50,045 nt of DNA from Terriglobia bacterium (GCA_020073485.1 JAIQFB010000011.1:1-50045); one strand, 5' to 3'; counted from the stretch's first letter, positions 17,637 through 27,051 are shown. Made by a program: numbers and translations. The notes: generated by a model from the letters alone, not told the origin.

Positions 17637-18404
17637 CTATTTTCTCGAGCCTATAGCCTTCACCCATTCATTAATGATGTCAATGGGCAATGGAAATACA
17701 ATCGTCGTGTTTTTCTCGACGCCGATTTCCGTCAATGTCTGCAAATATCGCAGTTGAATCGCGGCCGGTTGCGTTGCCAGAACTTGCGCCGCTTCCGCCA
17801 GCTTGGCCGATGCCTGGGCTTCGCCTTCGGCATGAATTACTTTAGCACGGCGCTCGCGCTCCGCCTCGGCCTGCCGTCCGATGGCGCGCTGCATCTGCTC
17901 TGGTATATCGACCTGTTTGACCTCCACTTTAGTTACCTTAATGCCCCAGGGCTCGGTATCCTGGTCAAGAATCGTCTGCAATTTTGCGTTAACTTTTTCG
18001 CGCTCGGCCAGGATCTCGTCGAGCTCGAACTGGCCGACGATGCTGCGCAGCGTGGTCTGCGCCTTTTGCGACGTGGCATACATGTAGTTCTGCACGCGCG
18101 AGACCGCCAGGTTCGCGTCGATGACGGCAAAATACGCGACCGCGTTCACTTTCACCGACACGTTATCGCGCGTGATGATGTCCTGCGAGGGCACGTCCAG
18201 CGTTTCGATGCGCAGCGATATGCGCGTGAGCGTCTCGATCGGATAAAACACCAGGCAAAGTCCGGGGCCCTTCGCGTTCGGCTTCATCCGCCCCAGGCGC
18301 AACACCACGCCGCGCTCCCATTCCTTTAGCACGTAGAGCGAATTCCAGAACCAGATAAAAAACAGAAACGCCGCGATCGCAATGCCGTACAGCGAACCGT
18401 CCAT
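17637..18404 (-). CDS. slipin (stomatin/SPFH family membrane protein)
   Basis: A 255-residue SPFH protein: an N-terminal membrane hairpin (residues 5-24), the opening LKEWERGVVLRLGRM, the core SPFH domain to about 180 (DVPSQDIITRDNVSVKVNAV), then an alanine- and glutamate-rich coiled coil (QAEAERERRAKVIHAEGEAQA). Slipins form oligomers in membrane microdomains. In many bacteria and archaea they are paired with an NfeD protease that cleaves the slipin C-terminal region, and NfeD is directly upstream here. GAGGAGG lies four bases before the ATG. SPOR protein follows without a gap. Confidence 0.93.
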   Translation of the reverse strand: MDGSLYGIAIAAFLFFIWFWNSLYVLKEWERGVVLRLGRMKPNAKGPGLCLVFYPIETLTRISLRIETLDVPSQDIITRDNVSVKVNAVAYFAVIDANLAVSRVQNYMYATSQKAQTTLRSIVGQFELDEILAEREKVNAKLQTILDQDTEPWGIKVTKVEVKQVDIPEQMQRAIGRQAEAERERRAKVIHAEGEAQASAKLAEAAQVLATQPAAIQLRYLQTLTEIGVEKNTTIVFPLPIDIINEWVKAIGSRK

Positions 18405-18446
18405 CTTGCCTCCTCACACGCCGCGCGAACCGGACGCCGCCGCCCG

Positions 18447-19859
18447 TTACTTGGCTGCGTGCCCGGCCGACACCACGTGCAGCGTCAGGCCCTCGAAACT
18501 GGTTACCCGCACATGCGCACCCTGCGGAATGGCTTCGCTGGAAACGGCGCGCCACAATGCGCCATTCAGCCGGACCATGCCCTGAAACAATTCTCCGTCC
18601 GGCGACGCCACCAGCGGATCGGTCACTTCCGCCGTGGACCCCACAAACTGTTCGCGCCCCATCAGCGGTTTCCACGAGCGCGACTTCAGCACCAGCCGCA
18701 TCAGCAGAATCGTGATCAGCGCGAACGGCAGCGTTACTCCGACGGCCACGCCCAGGCTCACTCCGGCATGCGTGAGCGGCGACTGCACCAGCATCAGCGC
18801 GCCCAGAAGCATGGCCACGATTCCACCCAGCGCCAGAACGCCGTGGCTCGTGTACTTCGCCTCCAGAATGAACAGGCCCAGCGCCAGAAACACCAGAACA
18901 ACTCCTGCGGGAGCTACCGGTAGAATATGCATCGCGTACAGCGCCAATACCAGTGAAATCCCCCCGATCACTCCCGGCGCGACCATCCCCGGATGCGTGA
19001 ACTCCGCGTACAGTCCCAGCACTCCCACGATCAGCAAAATAAAAAATGCGTCGGGCTGCACGATGCGCGAAAGAAACCGTTGCCGGAACGACATGCTGAA
19101 GGCAGCAATCCGCGGATTGCGCAGCGCCAGCACCTGGGTCGAACCGTCGAAGCGCTTGATCGTGCGGCCATCGAGTTTTGACAGCAAATCTTCCGGCGAA
19201 TTCGCAACCAAATCGATCAGCTTGCCGTCGAGCGCTTCGGTCTCGGTCCAGGCCTTGCCGTCGGTGACGGCCGATTCGGCAAGCTCCACGTTGCGGCCGC
19301 GCTTGGCCGCGTAACTGCGCAGGAACGCGGTCGCGTCATTCAAAATCTTCTTCTTCAGCGTTTCGTCGATCTGCAGCGGAAATCCGCCGATCTCCACCAG
19401 CGGCGACGCCGCGCCGGCGTGCGTTCCCGGCGCCATGGCCGCGATGTCCGCCGATTGCAAAATAAAAAATCCGGCGGACGCGCCGCGCGATCCAGCCGGA
19501 GAAACGTACACGGCCACCGGCACGGGCGAATTCAGGATGTGCCGGATGATGTCTTCCATCGAACTGGAAAGCCCGCCGGGAGTGTCCATGGTGATTAGAA
19601 CCAGGCTGGCGTGGCTGCGCGCGGCTTCGGCGATTCCACTATCCACAAAATCCGCCATCACCGGTTCGATCTCGTCTCCCACCGGAATTTCCACCACCTG
19701 CGCCCCATCCTTGGGCGGCGAATTCGGCGGCAGGCTCTGCCCCTCGAGGCGCGCCGAACCCGCGATCAGGATGGCTGCAATAGCGATGGCCAAAGTCAAA
19801 CTTCCAGCGCGTTTGCAAATCGATTGCGAGGCCTCACGCGCATGGCGAACGTCCGTCAA
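18447..19859 (-). CDS. NfeD-family membrane serine protease (ClpP-class)
   Basis: A 470-residue long-form NfeD. After a signal or anchor segment (residues 20-35) comes a ClpP-like protease domain: DTPGGLSSSMEDI, the nucleophile Ser128 in GASAGFF, and a candidate general-base lysine at 169-171 before ILNDATAFL. Four or more membrane segments follow (about 265-390) and then a small OB-fold NfeD domain at the C-terminus (GREQFVGSTAEVTDPL). Its natural substrate is the slipin encoded next. The start is TTG, overlapping the stop of the TPR gene by four bases (TTGA), with GGGAGAG five bases upstream; the two are probably translationally coupled. Confidence 0.92.
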   Translation of the reverse strand: MTDVRHAREASQSICKRAGSLTLAIAIAAILIAGSARLEGQSLPPNSPPKDGAQVVEIPVGDEIEPVMADFVDSGIAEAARSHASLVLITMDTPGGLSSSMEDIIRHILNSPVPVAVYVSPAGSRGASAGFFILQSADIAAMAPGTHAGAASPLVEIGGFPLQIDETLKKKILNDATAFLRSYAAKRGRNVELAESAVTDGKAWTETEALDGKLIDLVANSPEDLLSKLDGRTIKRFDGSTQVLALRNPRIAAFSMSFRQRFLSRIVQPDAFFILLIVGVLGLYAEFTHPGMVAPGVIGGISLVLALYAMHILPVAPAGVVLVFLALGLFILEAKYTSHGVLALGGIVAMLLGALMLVQSPLTHAGVSLGVAVGVTLPFALITILLMRLVLKSRSWKPLMGREQFVGSTAEVTDPLVASPDGELFQGMVRLNGALWRAVSSEAIPQGAHVRVTSFEGLTLHVVSAGHAAK

Positions 19860-21286
19860 CGCGGCTCTCCCTTGTTTTCGTTCTTCGCCGGAGCCTTCCC
19901 GGGCATGGGCTGCACCTCGGGCGGATCGGCTGGGGGGCGCATGAAGGCACGGTCAAATTTCTTGGACGGGAGCGCAAAATGCGCCAGTGCCGCGGGATTC
20001 TGCAGATTGGGCGGCGCCGTGCGCGGCGCGCCCGCCGGCGATTCCGCGCGGATCGCGGCGGCGTCCGAATTGCGCCCCAGGGATTCCAGCAGCGGGATCA
20101 GCAGCGCGCGCGCCTCTTTATCGTCCGGATCCAGTTTCCTCGCGCTTTCCAGCGGAGCCACGGCGGCGGCCGGCTGTTTTTCCGCCAGCTTGGCGATGGC
20201 CTGATTGACCAGGTAATTGGGCTCGCCAGGATCGAGCGCCGCGGCGCGTTCAAATTCCGCGCCCGCTTCGGTCCACTTGCCCTCGTACAGCCGCGCGATG
20301 CCCAGGTTGTTGCGGGCCTCGGGGAATTCCGGCAGTTTTTCCCGGGGGTCCGAGCTGCGCGCGCGTTCGAGAAGACCAGAAAAGGCCGCGTCGGCGCGCG
20401 CCGCGTCATTGCGAAGCAAGTGGCACACGCCGGTATCGAAACTCGCCTCCGGTCCGCTGGGACGATTAGGAGGCACGCGTGAAAACCAGGGCAGGGCCGA
20501 TTCGCAATCGTGCCGGTCAAAATAAATCAGGCCGAGCTCAAACGGCGGCCGGTCCCAGGCAGGCTCGAGGCGCGACGCTTCGCGCAGCAAACGAATGCGC
20601 GATTCGTCATCGGATCCCGTGAGGCCACGAATCAGATTCTCGAGCGCGTCCTGGCGCAGCGACGCGGGAGGATCCGAAAAACTCGTTTCGTCGCGGTTCG
20701 CTCCTTCCGCCGGGCATTTTGCAAATCCAGCGGAGCCCGAACCGGAACCTTTCCCCGCATCCATGGAGCACAGAATCTTCCAGGTGAGGCGCGCGTGAGC
20801 GCGAAGCAGATCCTGCATGGGGCTCGTTTCGGTGAACGGAGGCGACAGCGACGGCGGGCTGATGCGCAGCACGCGCGCCTCCAGCGTCAGGGTCTTGCCG
20901 TCGGAGACGTACCGCCCGTAAATCACGGCGTCGGCATCGGCTTCGCCCGCAATTTTCACCAGCGTGGCGTGCGAAAAGCGAGCCGAATCCGGCAGGCCCA
21001 TTTTCTCCAGCGTGGCCAACCGATCCTGCCGCAGCAGCACGCTCGCTCCCCGGTCCTGCAGCCGCTCGGCGGTCAGTTCGGACAAGCCTTCGCCCAGCCA
21101 ATCAAGATTGGCGACGCGGCTCCCGTTTTCAAAGGGAAAAATCAGGAGCGTCGCAGGGCGGGATTCGGCGGAGGAGGCGCGGGACGGCACCGCTGCTTGT
21201 GCGGCGGGAGCCGGACGAGCGCCGGCGGTTGTCAGGAATCCGGCGCAAAGCACCAAAAGCCCTATGCGAGTCCAGGTCGAGGGCAT
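19856..21286 (-). CDS. secreted TPR protein with FlgO/TolB-like N-terminal domain
   Basis: A 476-residue protein from the ATG at 21286 with a signal peptide (residues 1-25, MPSTWTRIGLLVLCAGFLTT). Residues about 45-150 (LLIFPFENGSRVANLDWLGE, then SELTAERL...) resemble the domain found in FlgO-, CsgG- and TolB-like envelope proteins. From about 210 to 430 there are several TPR-type helical pairs (LGIARLYEGKWTEAGAEFER, NQAIAKLAEKQPAAAVAPLE). It ends in a proline-rich tail. It probably scaffolds a periplasmic complex; no partner is proven. An in-frame start ten codons upstream overlaps the -10-like box, so it is less likely. Coupled to NfeD by a four-base overlap. Confidence 0.82.
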   Translation of the reverse strand: MPSTWTRIGLLVLCAGFLTTAGARPAPAAQAAVPSRASSAESRPATLLIFPFENGSRVANLDWLGEGLSELTAERLQDRGASVLLRQDRLATLEKMGLPDSARFSHATLVKIAGEADADAVIYGRYVSDGKTLTLEARVLRISPPSLSPPFTETSPMQDLLRAHARLTWKILCSMDAGKGSGSGSAGFAKCPAEGANRDETSFSDPPASLRQDALENLIRGLTGSDDESRIRLLREASRLEPAWDRPPFELGLIYFDRHDCESALPWFSRVPPNRPSGPEASFDTGVCHLLRNDAARADAAFSGLLERARSSDPREKLPEFPEARNNLGIARLYEGKWTEAGAEFERAAALDPGEPNYLVNQAIAKLAEKQPAAAVAPLESARKLDPDDKEARALLIPLLESLGRNSDAAAIRAESPAGAPRTAPPNLQNPAALAHFALPSKKFDRAFMRPPADPPEVQPMPGKAPAKNENKGEPR

Positions 21287-21295
21287 CGTACCCGT

Positions 21296-21301
21296 ATTGT
21301 A
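21296..21301 (-). promoter_or_regulatory. extended -10 box TGTTACAAT before the TPR gene
   Basis: TACAAT with TG one base before it, ending nine bases upstream of the ATG at 21286 and no ribosome binding site. It may drive the TPR-NfeD-slipin-SPOR operon as a leaderless message. No good -35 box. Confidence 0.4.
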
Positions 21302-21350
21302 ACAGAGGCCGCGCAACGCGATTTCCAGATTGTGAAGTTAACTGTTGAAT

Positions 21351-22181
21351 CTACGCGCCGGGATGCGACGCGGCGGCTTTTCCCTCGACCGGCGCGATGC
21401 GCAACAGCACCGCTTGCACGTCCGGATCGTTCAGCACTTTCTTGAATGCCGGATCGGACCGGGCCTTGCCCACGTCCTTGTACCCTTCATCCAGGGATTT
21501 TCGCAGATATTCGGCGCAGTGCGGGGCGTCATTTTTTTCGCCATACACGCGGGCCATGGTGAAGAAGAACAGGCCGTGGTTGGCCACCGAGCGGTCCTGC
21601 ACCATCGTGCCCACGCGATTATTTTGCTCGAAAATGTCCGGTTGAAGTTCGAGCGCCTTTTGAAATTCCGCCGCCGCTTCCGGCAGCTTGTTCGTATTGT
21701 AGTAGGCAAAACCGAGATTGGCATGCGTCCCGGCCAGAGTCGGATCGATCGCCACTGCTCTCTGGTATTCGCGGATGGCGCGGCGGAAATTTTTCTGGTG
21801 ATAGTAGACCATGCCTAGATTGTTCACGGCGCTGGAATAATGCTTGTCCGCTTTGGCCGAGCGCTCGAAATATTTCTTGGCCTGGTCATAACGCGAAAGA
21901 TTCAGGTAGGCGATGCCGGTCATGTTCAGGACCAGGGCGTTTTTCGGGTCCTGCTTCAGGACTTCCTGATAGATCTGTATGGCGCCGTCGTATTTCTTCT
22001 CGGCCATCATGATTCTGGCTTTTTCGATCTCCAGGTCCTTGGCGCTCATCGCCGGGCGGGCATCCGAACCGGGTTGCGATTGTTGCGGCGGGCCGGCGGG
22101 CTGCCCCGCGGTGGCGCACAGGGGCAGGAACAATAGTCCCAGCAGCCCTGCGCTTATCCGTGGAGAAAATCTGAACTTCAT
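21351..22181 (-). CDS. secreted TPR-repeat protein
   Basis: A 276-residue protein with a signal peptide (residues 1-26, FSPRISAGLLGLLFLPLC). TPR motifs run from about 50 to 190: YDGAIQIYQEVLKQDPKNAL, YDQAKKYFERSAKADKHYSS, FRRAIREYQRAVAIDPTLAG, LPEAAAEFQKALELQPDIFE. The remainder looks helical. The start at 22181 was preferred over an ATG ten codons upstream because GGAGG lies eight bases before it. It lies 26 bases after the penicillin-binding protein gene on the same strand and probably shares its transcript. Likely a periplasmic protein-interaction scaffold, perhaps for cell-wall synthesis; that role is inferred from position. Confidence 0.85.
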   Translation of the reverse strand: MKFRFSPRISAGLLGLLFLPLCATAGQPAGPPQQSQPGSDARPAMSAKDLEIEKARIMMAEKKYDGAIQIYQEVLKQDPKNALVLNMTGIAYLNLSRYDQAKKYFERSAKADKHYSSAVNNLGMVYYHQKNFRRAIREYQRAVAIDPTLAGTHANLGFAYYNTNKLPEAAAEFQKALELQPDIFEQNNRVGTMVQDRSVANHGLFFFTMARVYGEKNDAPHCAEYLRKSLDEGYKDVGKARSDPAFKKVLNDPDVQAVLLRIAPVEGKAAASHPGA

Positions 22182-22207
22182 GATGAACGCCTCCGAACGA
22201 CGTCGCT

Positions 22208-24784
22208 TCACCGCTGCGGATCTGGCGTTTGCTGCTGTGGCTTGTCGGCGTCCTTCTTGCCCCCAAAGATACCAAAAATGCGGCGCAAGACGCCTTTTTT
22301 ATTTTCCTCTTCGGTCGGTTGTGCATCCGCGGACGCCGGGGGAGGACCCGGGGTTTTCGAGGCCATGCCGGACGAGGCGCTTCCCGGAGCGGACGGTTGA
22401 TTGGAGTCGCTATTCTTATCTTTATCGCCGCCAAAAACGCGTGAGAGCCAGGATGCGGGAGGCGCGTCGCTGGCCATGTGCCCGCCATGCAGGCTGCAGA
22501 ATTCGCCAGGCTCCGTGCCGTGGATGTAGACTTCCTCGCGAGTGATCGGGCATTCGGGCGTGGCTAGCTGGAGCGTATCGGGATCGATGGTCACGCGCGT
22601 GACGCCCTCGGGCATGGCGAACGCCTGGACGTCCCGATACGCGGGCAGCTGGATGGCGCGATTCATGAATTCGGCCCAGATGGGGGCGGGAGCATTCGCG
22701 CCGGAGAGGCCCAGGTCGCGGTTGTCGTCAAAACCCACCCAGACGATGGCCAGCAAGTTGGAGGTGTAGCCCGCGAACCATCCGTCGCGCGAAGTCCCCG
22801 TCTTTCCCGCCGCCGGCGCGGTAAAGCCGCGCGCGCGAACCGTCGCGCCAGTGCCGTGATCGATGACGTCCTGCATCATGCTGGTGACCAGGTAGGCCAC
22901 GCGAGGATCGAGGGCGCGCCGGGACCGGATGGCGTTGCGTTCCAGCGATTCCCCGTCGGCATTGACCACGTTTCGAATGAACATGGGCTCGGTCCGCACG
23001 CCTTCATTGGCAAAAATCGTGTATCCGGCGGCGACCTCGAGCGGAGTCATTTCGTACGCTCCCAGCGCCACCGAAGGCGTGGGTTGGATCGATGGATCGA
23101 GGCCAAACTGATGCGCCATGTCCGTGACGCGCGTGTAACCGACCAGCTCGGCTACTTTCACCGTGGCCACGTTCAGCGAGTCGGTCAGCGCTTCGCGGAC
23201 CGTCACCTTGCCGTGAAATTTTTCGCCGTAGTTATTGGGAGTGTATTCCTTGCCGTCGAAATCAAACGTCGTGGGCTCGTCCATCACCGTAGTCGCGGGA
23301 GTAACGATGGGCTGCACGCCGTCGACTCCGCCCTCGAATGCCGCCGCATACACAAACGGCTTAAACGCGGAACCCGGCTGGCGGCGCGCCAGGATGTGGT
23401 TCAGCTGGCTCTCGCCGTAATCGCGGCCCCCGATCAGCGCCTTGATTTCTCCGGTGTGAGGATCGAGAACGATGATGCCCACCTGGGCCTTCGGCGCTGG
23501 CTGCCCTTCCTTGGCCCAGTGCGCGTAGCGCCGTGCAAGCTGCGTGTCGATGTTCTTCACGCCGATGTCCACCGCTTCGGAGGCGGCGCGCTGCAGTTCC
23601 GGATCGAGCGTCGTATAGATGCGGAAACTCTGGGAAAGCAAATCCGCTTCAGAGAAGCGGTCGAGCAGGTGGTCCTTGACCATATCCACAAAGAACGGCG
23701 CGGTGCTGCCTTCGAGGCCGCCACCAACAATGTGCAGCGGAGTTTTTTTTGCGTCCGCAGCCTGCTCGGCAGTGATCGCGCCGTTTTCGGTCATGGAGAG
23801 CAAGGCGCGGTCGCGCGCCTCAACGGCGCGTTCGGGGCGGTGCTCGGCGGTCGAGTAGCGGTTGGGGGCGTGAATGATCCCGGCCAGGAAAGCGGCTTCG
23901 GGCAAGCTCAATTCGCGGACGTCTTTATTGAAGTAAGCCAGCGAAGCTTCGCCAAAACCGTGGATGGCAAAGCTGCCGCGATTGCCCAGATAGATTTCAT
24001 TGGCGTAGAGCTCAAAAATCTGCTGCTTGGTGAAGCGGTGCTCCAACTCCAGCGCCACCATGGTTTCGGCAACCTTGCGACGCAAGGTGCGGTCGGTGTT
24101 GAAGAAAAAGCTGCGCGCCACTTGCATTGAGATGGTGCTGCCGCCCTGCACGCGCGCTCCATGGCGCAAATCGGCCCACGCCGCGCCCAGGATGCGGATG
24201 GGATCGAATCCGGGATGCTCGAAGAACCGCCTGTCTTCCACCGACAGCACGGCATCGCGCAAAAGCTTCGGGATATCGTTGAAGCTCATGGCGCGCCGCT
24301 TTTCGCGGGAGGTGTCGAACAGGCTGGTGAGCAATTCCGGCTCGACTTCCACCGAATCCAGCGCCGCGCCCGAGTCCATCGAACGGATTTTCTGGATCGC
24401 GCCGCTGTTGAAATCCACAACAATGCGGTTTTTGGCCCCGAAGTAGGATTCACTCGACGGGCGAATCTCGATTTCATTGCCGTGAAGAATATAACGCCCG
24501 GGGGTCCCGGTAACGTCGAGTTCGCTGTACCCGGCGCGCTGCAAATGATTGGCCAGGTCGGCGACGCTGAGTTTTTCGCCAGCGGAGATGCGCATGGGCG
24601 CGGCGTAAATCCGCGCCGTGGTCTGCTGGATGTGCCCCGAAAGGCGCAGGTCGATCATCCGGCCGTAGGAAACCCAGTAGTACGTGGCCACAGCCGTGGC
24701 CGAGAGAAGAAGGAATACAAATGTCCCAAGCAAGGCCAGGCCAAACCAGGAGGCCCAAAAGCCCCGGCCAATCCGAATACGCAC
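22208..24784 (-). CDS. mrcB: class A penicillin-binding protein (PBP1b-type)
   Basis: An 858-residue bifunctional peptidoglycan synthase. One membrane segment (17-37) is followed by a UB2H-like region (about 55-145), the domain that in PBP1b binds a lipoprotein activator. The GT51 glycosyltransferase has its catalytic Glu183 in EDRRFFEH and the block QGGSTISMQVARS. The transpeptidase has Ser472 in RQPGSAFKPF (SxxK), SLN (SxN) and KTGTS near residue 660. The C-terminus is a low-complexity Pro/Ser/Lys tail. It starts with GTG, with GGAGA six bases upstream. A TPR protein follows on the same strand. Confidence 0.94.
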   Translation of the reverse strand: MRIRIGRGFWASWFGLALLGTFVFLLLSATAVATYYWVSYGRMIDLRLSGHIQQTTARIYAAPMRISAGEKLSVADLANHLQRAGYSELDVTGTPGRYILHGNEIEIRPSSESYFGAKNRIVVDFNSGAIQKIRSMDSGAALDSVEVEPELLTSLFDTSREKRRAMSFNDIPKLLRDAVLSVEDRRFFEHPGFDPIRILGAAWADLRHGARVQGGSTISMQVARSFFFNTDRTLRRKVAETMVALELEHRFTKQQIFELYANEIYLGNRGSFAIHGFGEASLAYFNKDVRELSLPEAAFLAGIIHAPNRYSTAEHRPERAVEARDRALLSMTENGAITAEQAADAKKTPLHIVGGGLEGSTAPFFVDMVKDHLLDRFSEADLLSQSFRIYTTLDPELQRAASEAVDIGVKNIDTQLARRYAHWAKEGQPAPKAQVGIIVLDPHTGEIKALIGGRDYGESQLNHILARRQPGSAFKPFVYAAAFEGGVDGVQPIVTPATTVMDEPTTFDFDGKEYTPNNYGEKFHGKVTVREALTDSLNVATVKVAELVGYTRVTDMAHQFGLDPSIQPTPSVALGAYEMTPLEVAAGYTIFANEGVRTEPMFIRNVVNADGESLERNAIRSRRALDPRVAYLVTSMMQDVIDHGTGATVRARGFTAPAAGKTGTSRDGWFAGYTSNLLAIVWVGFDDNRDLGLSGANAPAPIWAEFMNRAIQLPAYRDVQAFAMPEGVTRVTIDPDTLQLATPECPITREEVYIHGTEPGEFCSLHGGHMASDAPPASWLSRVFGGDKDKNSDSNQPSAPGSASSGMASKTPGPPPASADAQPTEEENKKGVLRRIFGIFGGKKDADKPQQQTPDPQR

Positions 24785-25012
24785 GGTAATTCTCCGTTCC
24801 GCCGCGAAAAAAACCGTTCTCTGACGACCCCTAATTACCCCTTATTACTTAGATGCGCCCCGTGAACAAGTGTACCGGCAAGCGCACTAGATTCCGGATC
24901 TTGCACAACAAGAAACGGCTGGGAAGCGTCATCGCCGGCTGGGGGGAGCGATCTGCGAAAATGCAATTCTCGTGAGCTTCTCGCAAGCGTCTGATCCACT
25001 CGCAATTGCCCT

Positions 25013-25480
25013 TTAAAACAAAGCATTATTGCTGGCCGTTGGATGAAAATTCAGCGTCCATTGGTACACCTTCAAATCCACCACGGCCGAATAGTCCGCG
25101 CTGATGCGGATGTTTCCTCCGGCCGCCTCGATATGAATATCTTCGGGAGCGATGAGCAATTCGTCTTTTGCCGCTTCCTGTAAGACAGATTGGCGAATCT
25201 TGTCGGGAGTCGGGCGATTCACGCTGGCCATGCGCGCAATCGTCTGAATTCCGTCTTGAAACTCGTACTCGTTGATCAGCAAGGGCGTCACTTTGAATCC
25301 CACGTAGACAACGGCCGCCAGAATCGCCGTCCAAACAATGGCCTTAAGCGACCCCGCCCCTTTTTCCCCCTGGCGCCGCGCGGATTGCTCGCATCTCGAG
25401 GCGCAACGCGAGCGTTCGCACATGGCCTGCATCGCAGTTGAACGGGCGCGATCCGGCTTCGGCAATGGGGAAACGTTCAT
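25013..25480 (-). CDS. small one-TM protein, DUF4845-like
   Basis: A 155-residue protein from the ATG at 25480. The N-terminus is basic and cysteine-bearing, then a membrane segment (SLKAIVWTAILAAVVYVGFK) and an extracytoplasmic domain with GIQTIARMASVNRPTPDKIR and AGGNIRISADYSAVVDLKVY. The layout fits the DUF4845 type of single-pass proteins, whose role is unknown. A strong -35/-10 pair places the transcription start beside this ATG, so the message is probably leaderless. A longer frame upstream would be coded by the promoter itself. About 230 bases without a gene separate it from the penicillin-binding protein gene downstream. Confidence 0.7.
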   Translation of the reverse strand: MNVSPLPKPDRARSTAMQAMCERSRCASRCEQSARRQGEKGAGSLKAIVWTAILAAVVYVGFKVTPLLINEYEFQDGIQTIARMASVNRPTPDKIRQSVLQEAAKDELLIAPEDIHIEAAGGNIRISADYSAVVDLKVYQWTLNFHPTASNNALF

Positions 25481-25487
25481 ATTGAAA

Positions 25488-25516
25488 ATGCTAGCACCGG
25501 GCCAAGGGGGTGTCGA
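25488..25516 (-). promoter_or_regulatory. promoter for the DUF4845-like gene, leaderless
   Basis: On the minus strand TCGACA (25511-25516), a 17-base spacer, and TAGCAT (25488-25493) with an extended TG, seven bases before the ATG. The -35 matches consensus at five of six positions. This is the best-supported leaderless promoter in the window. Confidence 0.55.
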
Positions 25517-25611
25517 GGGCGACGCGATTAGCAGTTGCCGCGCAGTCACGACCACTAACTACCTGATTCAATTAATGTTAGCGAATTTGCTGGCCCGATC
25601 CCACGCTGCCA

Positions 25612-27051
25612 TCAATAGGCCTTCCCGAAGATGGCCACTTCCCCGGCAGGCTGGCCGCAGAAGATACAGGGCCCTGTGCCTCCAGGCTGCTCCAGCGGAA
25701 TGCAGCGCAGCGTGGCTTTCGTGGTTTCCTTGATCTGCTCTTCGCAACGGCTCTCGCCGCACCAGCGCGACCGGGAGAAGCCCTGTTCCACCACGCCCTG
25801 GAACTCCTCAAGATTCTTGGGTTCAAACGTGTGCGTGTTCCGGAAGACGAGCGCGCGATCCAGCAGCGCTTTCTGAATCGAGTCGAGCGCTTCCCGCACG
25901 GACCCGGCAATGCCCTCTTGGGAAACAAAACTCTTTCCTTCTTTTCCCGGCCGGTCGCGGCGCGCCAGAACCACGCTGCCCTTGGCCACGTCCTTCGGTC
26001 CGATTTCCATGCGCAGCGGAACGCCGCGCATTTCCCAGTCGTTGAATTTGAAGCCGGGGCTTTGCCCTTCGCGCTCATCCACCTTCACTCGGACGTCCGC
26101 CTTCACCAGTTCCTCGCGGATTTTCTTCGCGGCCTCGAACACTAGCGCCTTTTCCTCGTCGCTTTTGAAAATCGGCACGATCACCACCTGGTAGGGCGCG
26201 AGTCTGGGCGGCAGGATCAATCCCTGATCGTCGCCATGCACCATGATGATGGCGCCGATAAACCGCGTGGAAAGCCCCCACGACGTGGTCCAGCAATGCT
26301 GCAGCGCGCCGCCCTGGTCCAGATAGCGAATCTCGAAGGCCTTGGCGAAATTCTGCCCGAGGTTATGGGAAGTTCCCGCCTGCAGAGCTTTGCCGTCGCC
26401 CATCATGGCTTCGATAGAGTAGGTGGCGTCGGCCCCGGCAAAGCGCTCGGATTGCGATTTCTTGCCGGGAATTACAGGGATGGCTGCTTCGTTCACGGCG
26501 AAGTCGGTGTAAATATCGAGCATCTGGCGGGTCTCGAATTCGGCTTCGTCAAAGGTTGCGTGCGCGGTGTGGCCCTCCTGCCAGAAAAATTCGAGCGTGC
26601 GCAAAAACAGCTTCGTGCGCAGCTCCCAGCGAACCACGCTGTTCCACTGATTGATCAGCAGCGGAAGATCGCGGTAGGACTGAATCCACTTCGCATAGGC
26701 GTGGCCGATGATCGTCTCGGAGGTGGGACGAATCACCAGCGGCTCTTCCAGTTTTTCTCCGCCTCCGTGCGTGACCACCGCCAGTTCCGGCGAAAATCCG
26801 GCGACGTGGGACTGCTCCTTGCTGATGAAACTCTGAGGAATCAGCAGGGGAAACGCGGCGTTCACGTGCCCGGTGGCCTTGAAGCGGCGGTCCAGCTGCG
26901 CGGTGATATTTTCCCAGAGCGCCCAGCCGTACGGGCGCACAATCATGCAGCCGCGCACCGGCGCGTAATCCGCCAGCTCCGCTCGCAAGACCAGCTGGTT
27001 ATACCATTCCGAAAAATCTTCGGACCGAGAAGGGAGTTTCATATCCGCCAT
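25612..27051 (-). CDS. proS: prolyl-tRNA synthetase, archaeal/eukaryotic type
   Basis: Charges tRNA-Pro with proline. At 479 residues it lacks the editing insert of the common bacterial enzyme and instead has the C-terminal zinc-binding extension of the archaeal/eukaryotic type, with cysteines in RWCGESRCEEQ and GPCIFCGQPAG. Class II motifs are visible: motif 2 around NQWNSVVRWELRTKLFLRT, and motif 3 near TSWGLSTRFIGAIIMVHGDD. It ends KAY, with a terminal aromatic residue as in this group. AAGGA lies nine bases before the ATG. It stands alone between a small membrane protein and repeats; some Acidobacteriota and other phyla use this form. Confidence 0.95.
   Translation of the reverse strand: MADMKLPSRSEDFSEWYNQLVLRAELADYAPVRGCMIVRPYGWALWENITAQLDRRFKATGHVNAAFPLLIPQSFISKEQSHVAGFSPELAVVTHGGGEKLEEPLVIRPTSETIIGHAYAKWIQSYRDLPLLINQWNSVVRWELRTKLFLRTLEFFWQEGHTAHATFDEAEFETRQMLDIYTDFAVNEAAIPVIPGKKSQSERFAGADATYSIEAMMGDGKALQAGTSHNLGQNFAKAFEIRYLDQGGALQHCWTTSWGLSTRFIGAIIMVHGDDQGLILPPRLAPYQVVIVPIFKSDEEKALVFEAAKKIREELVKADVRVKVDEREGQSPGFKFNDWEMRGVPLRMEIGPKDVAKGSVVLARRDRPGKEGKSFVSQEGIAGSVREALDSIQKALLDRALVFRNTHTFEPKNLEEFQGVVEQGFSRSRWCGESRCEEQIKETTKATLRCIPLEQPGGTGPCIFCGQPAGEVAIFGKAY

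Noticed and set aside
16929-18329. 466-residue open frame on the plus strand
   Set aside because: It covers the SPOR and slipin genes in antisense, mirrors their codon periodicity, and has no ribosome binding site or known domain.
22856-24130. 424-residue open frame on the plus strand
   Set aside because: Antisense to the penicillin-binding protein gene, whose catalytic motifs are all intact.
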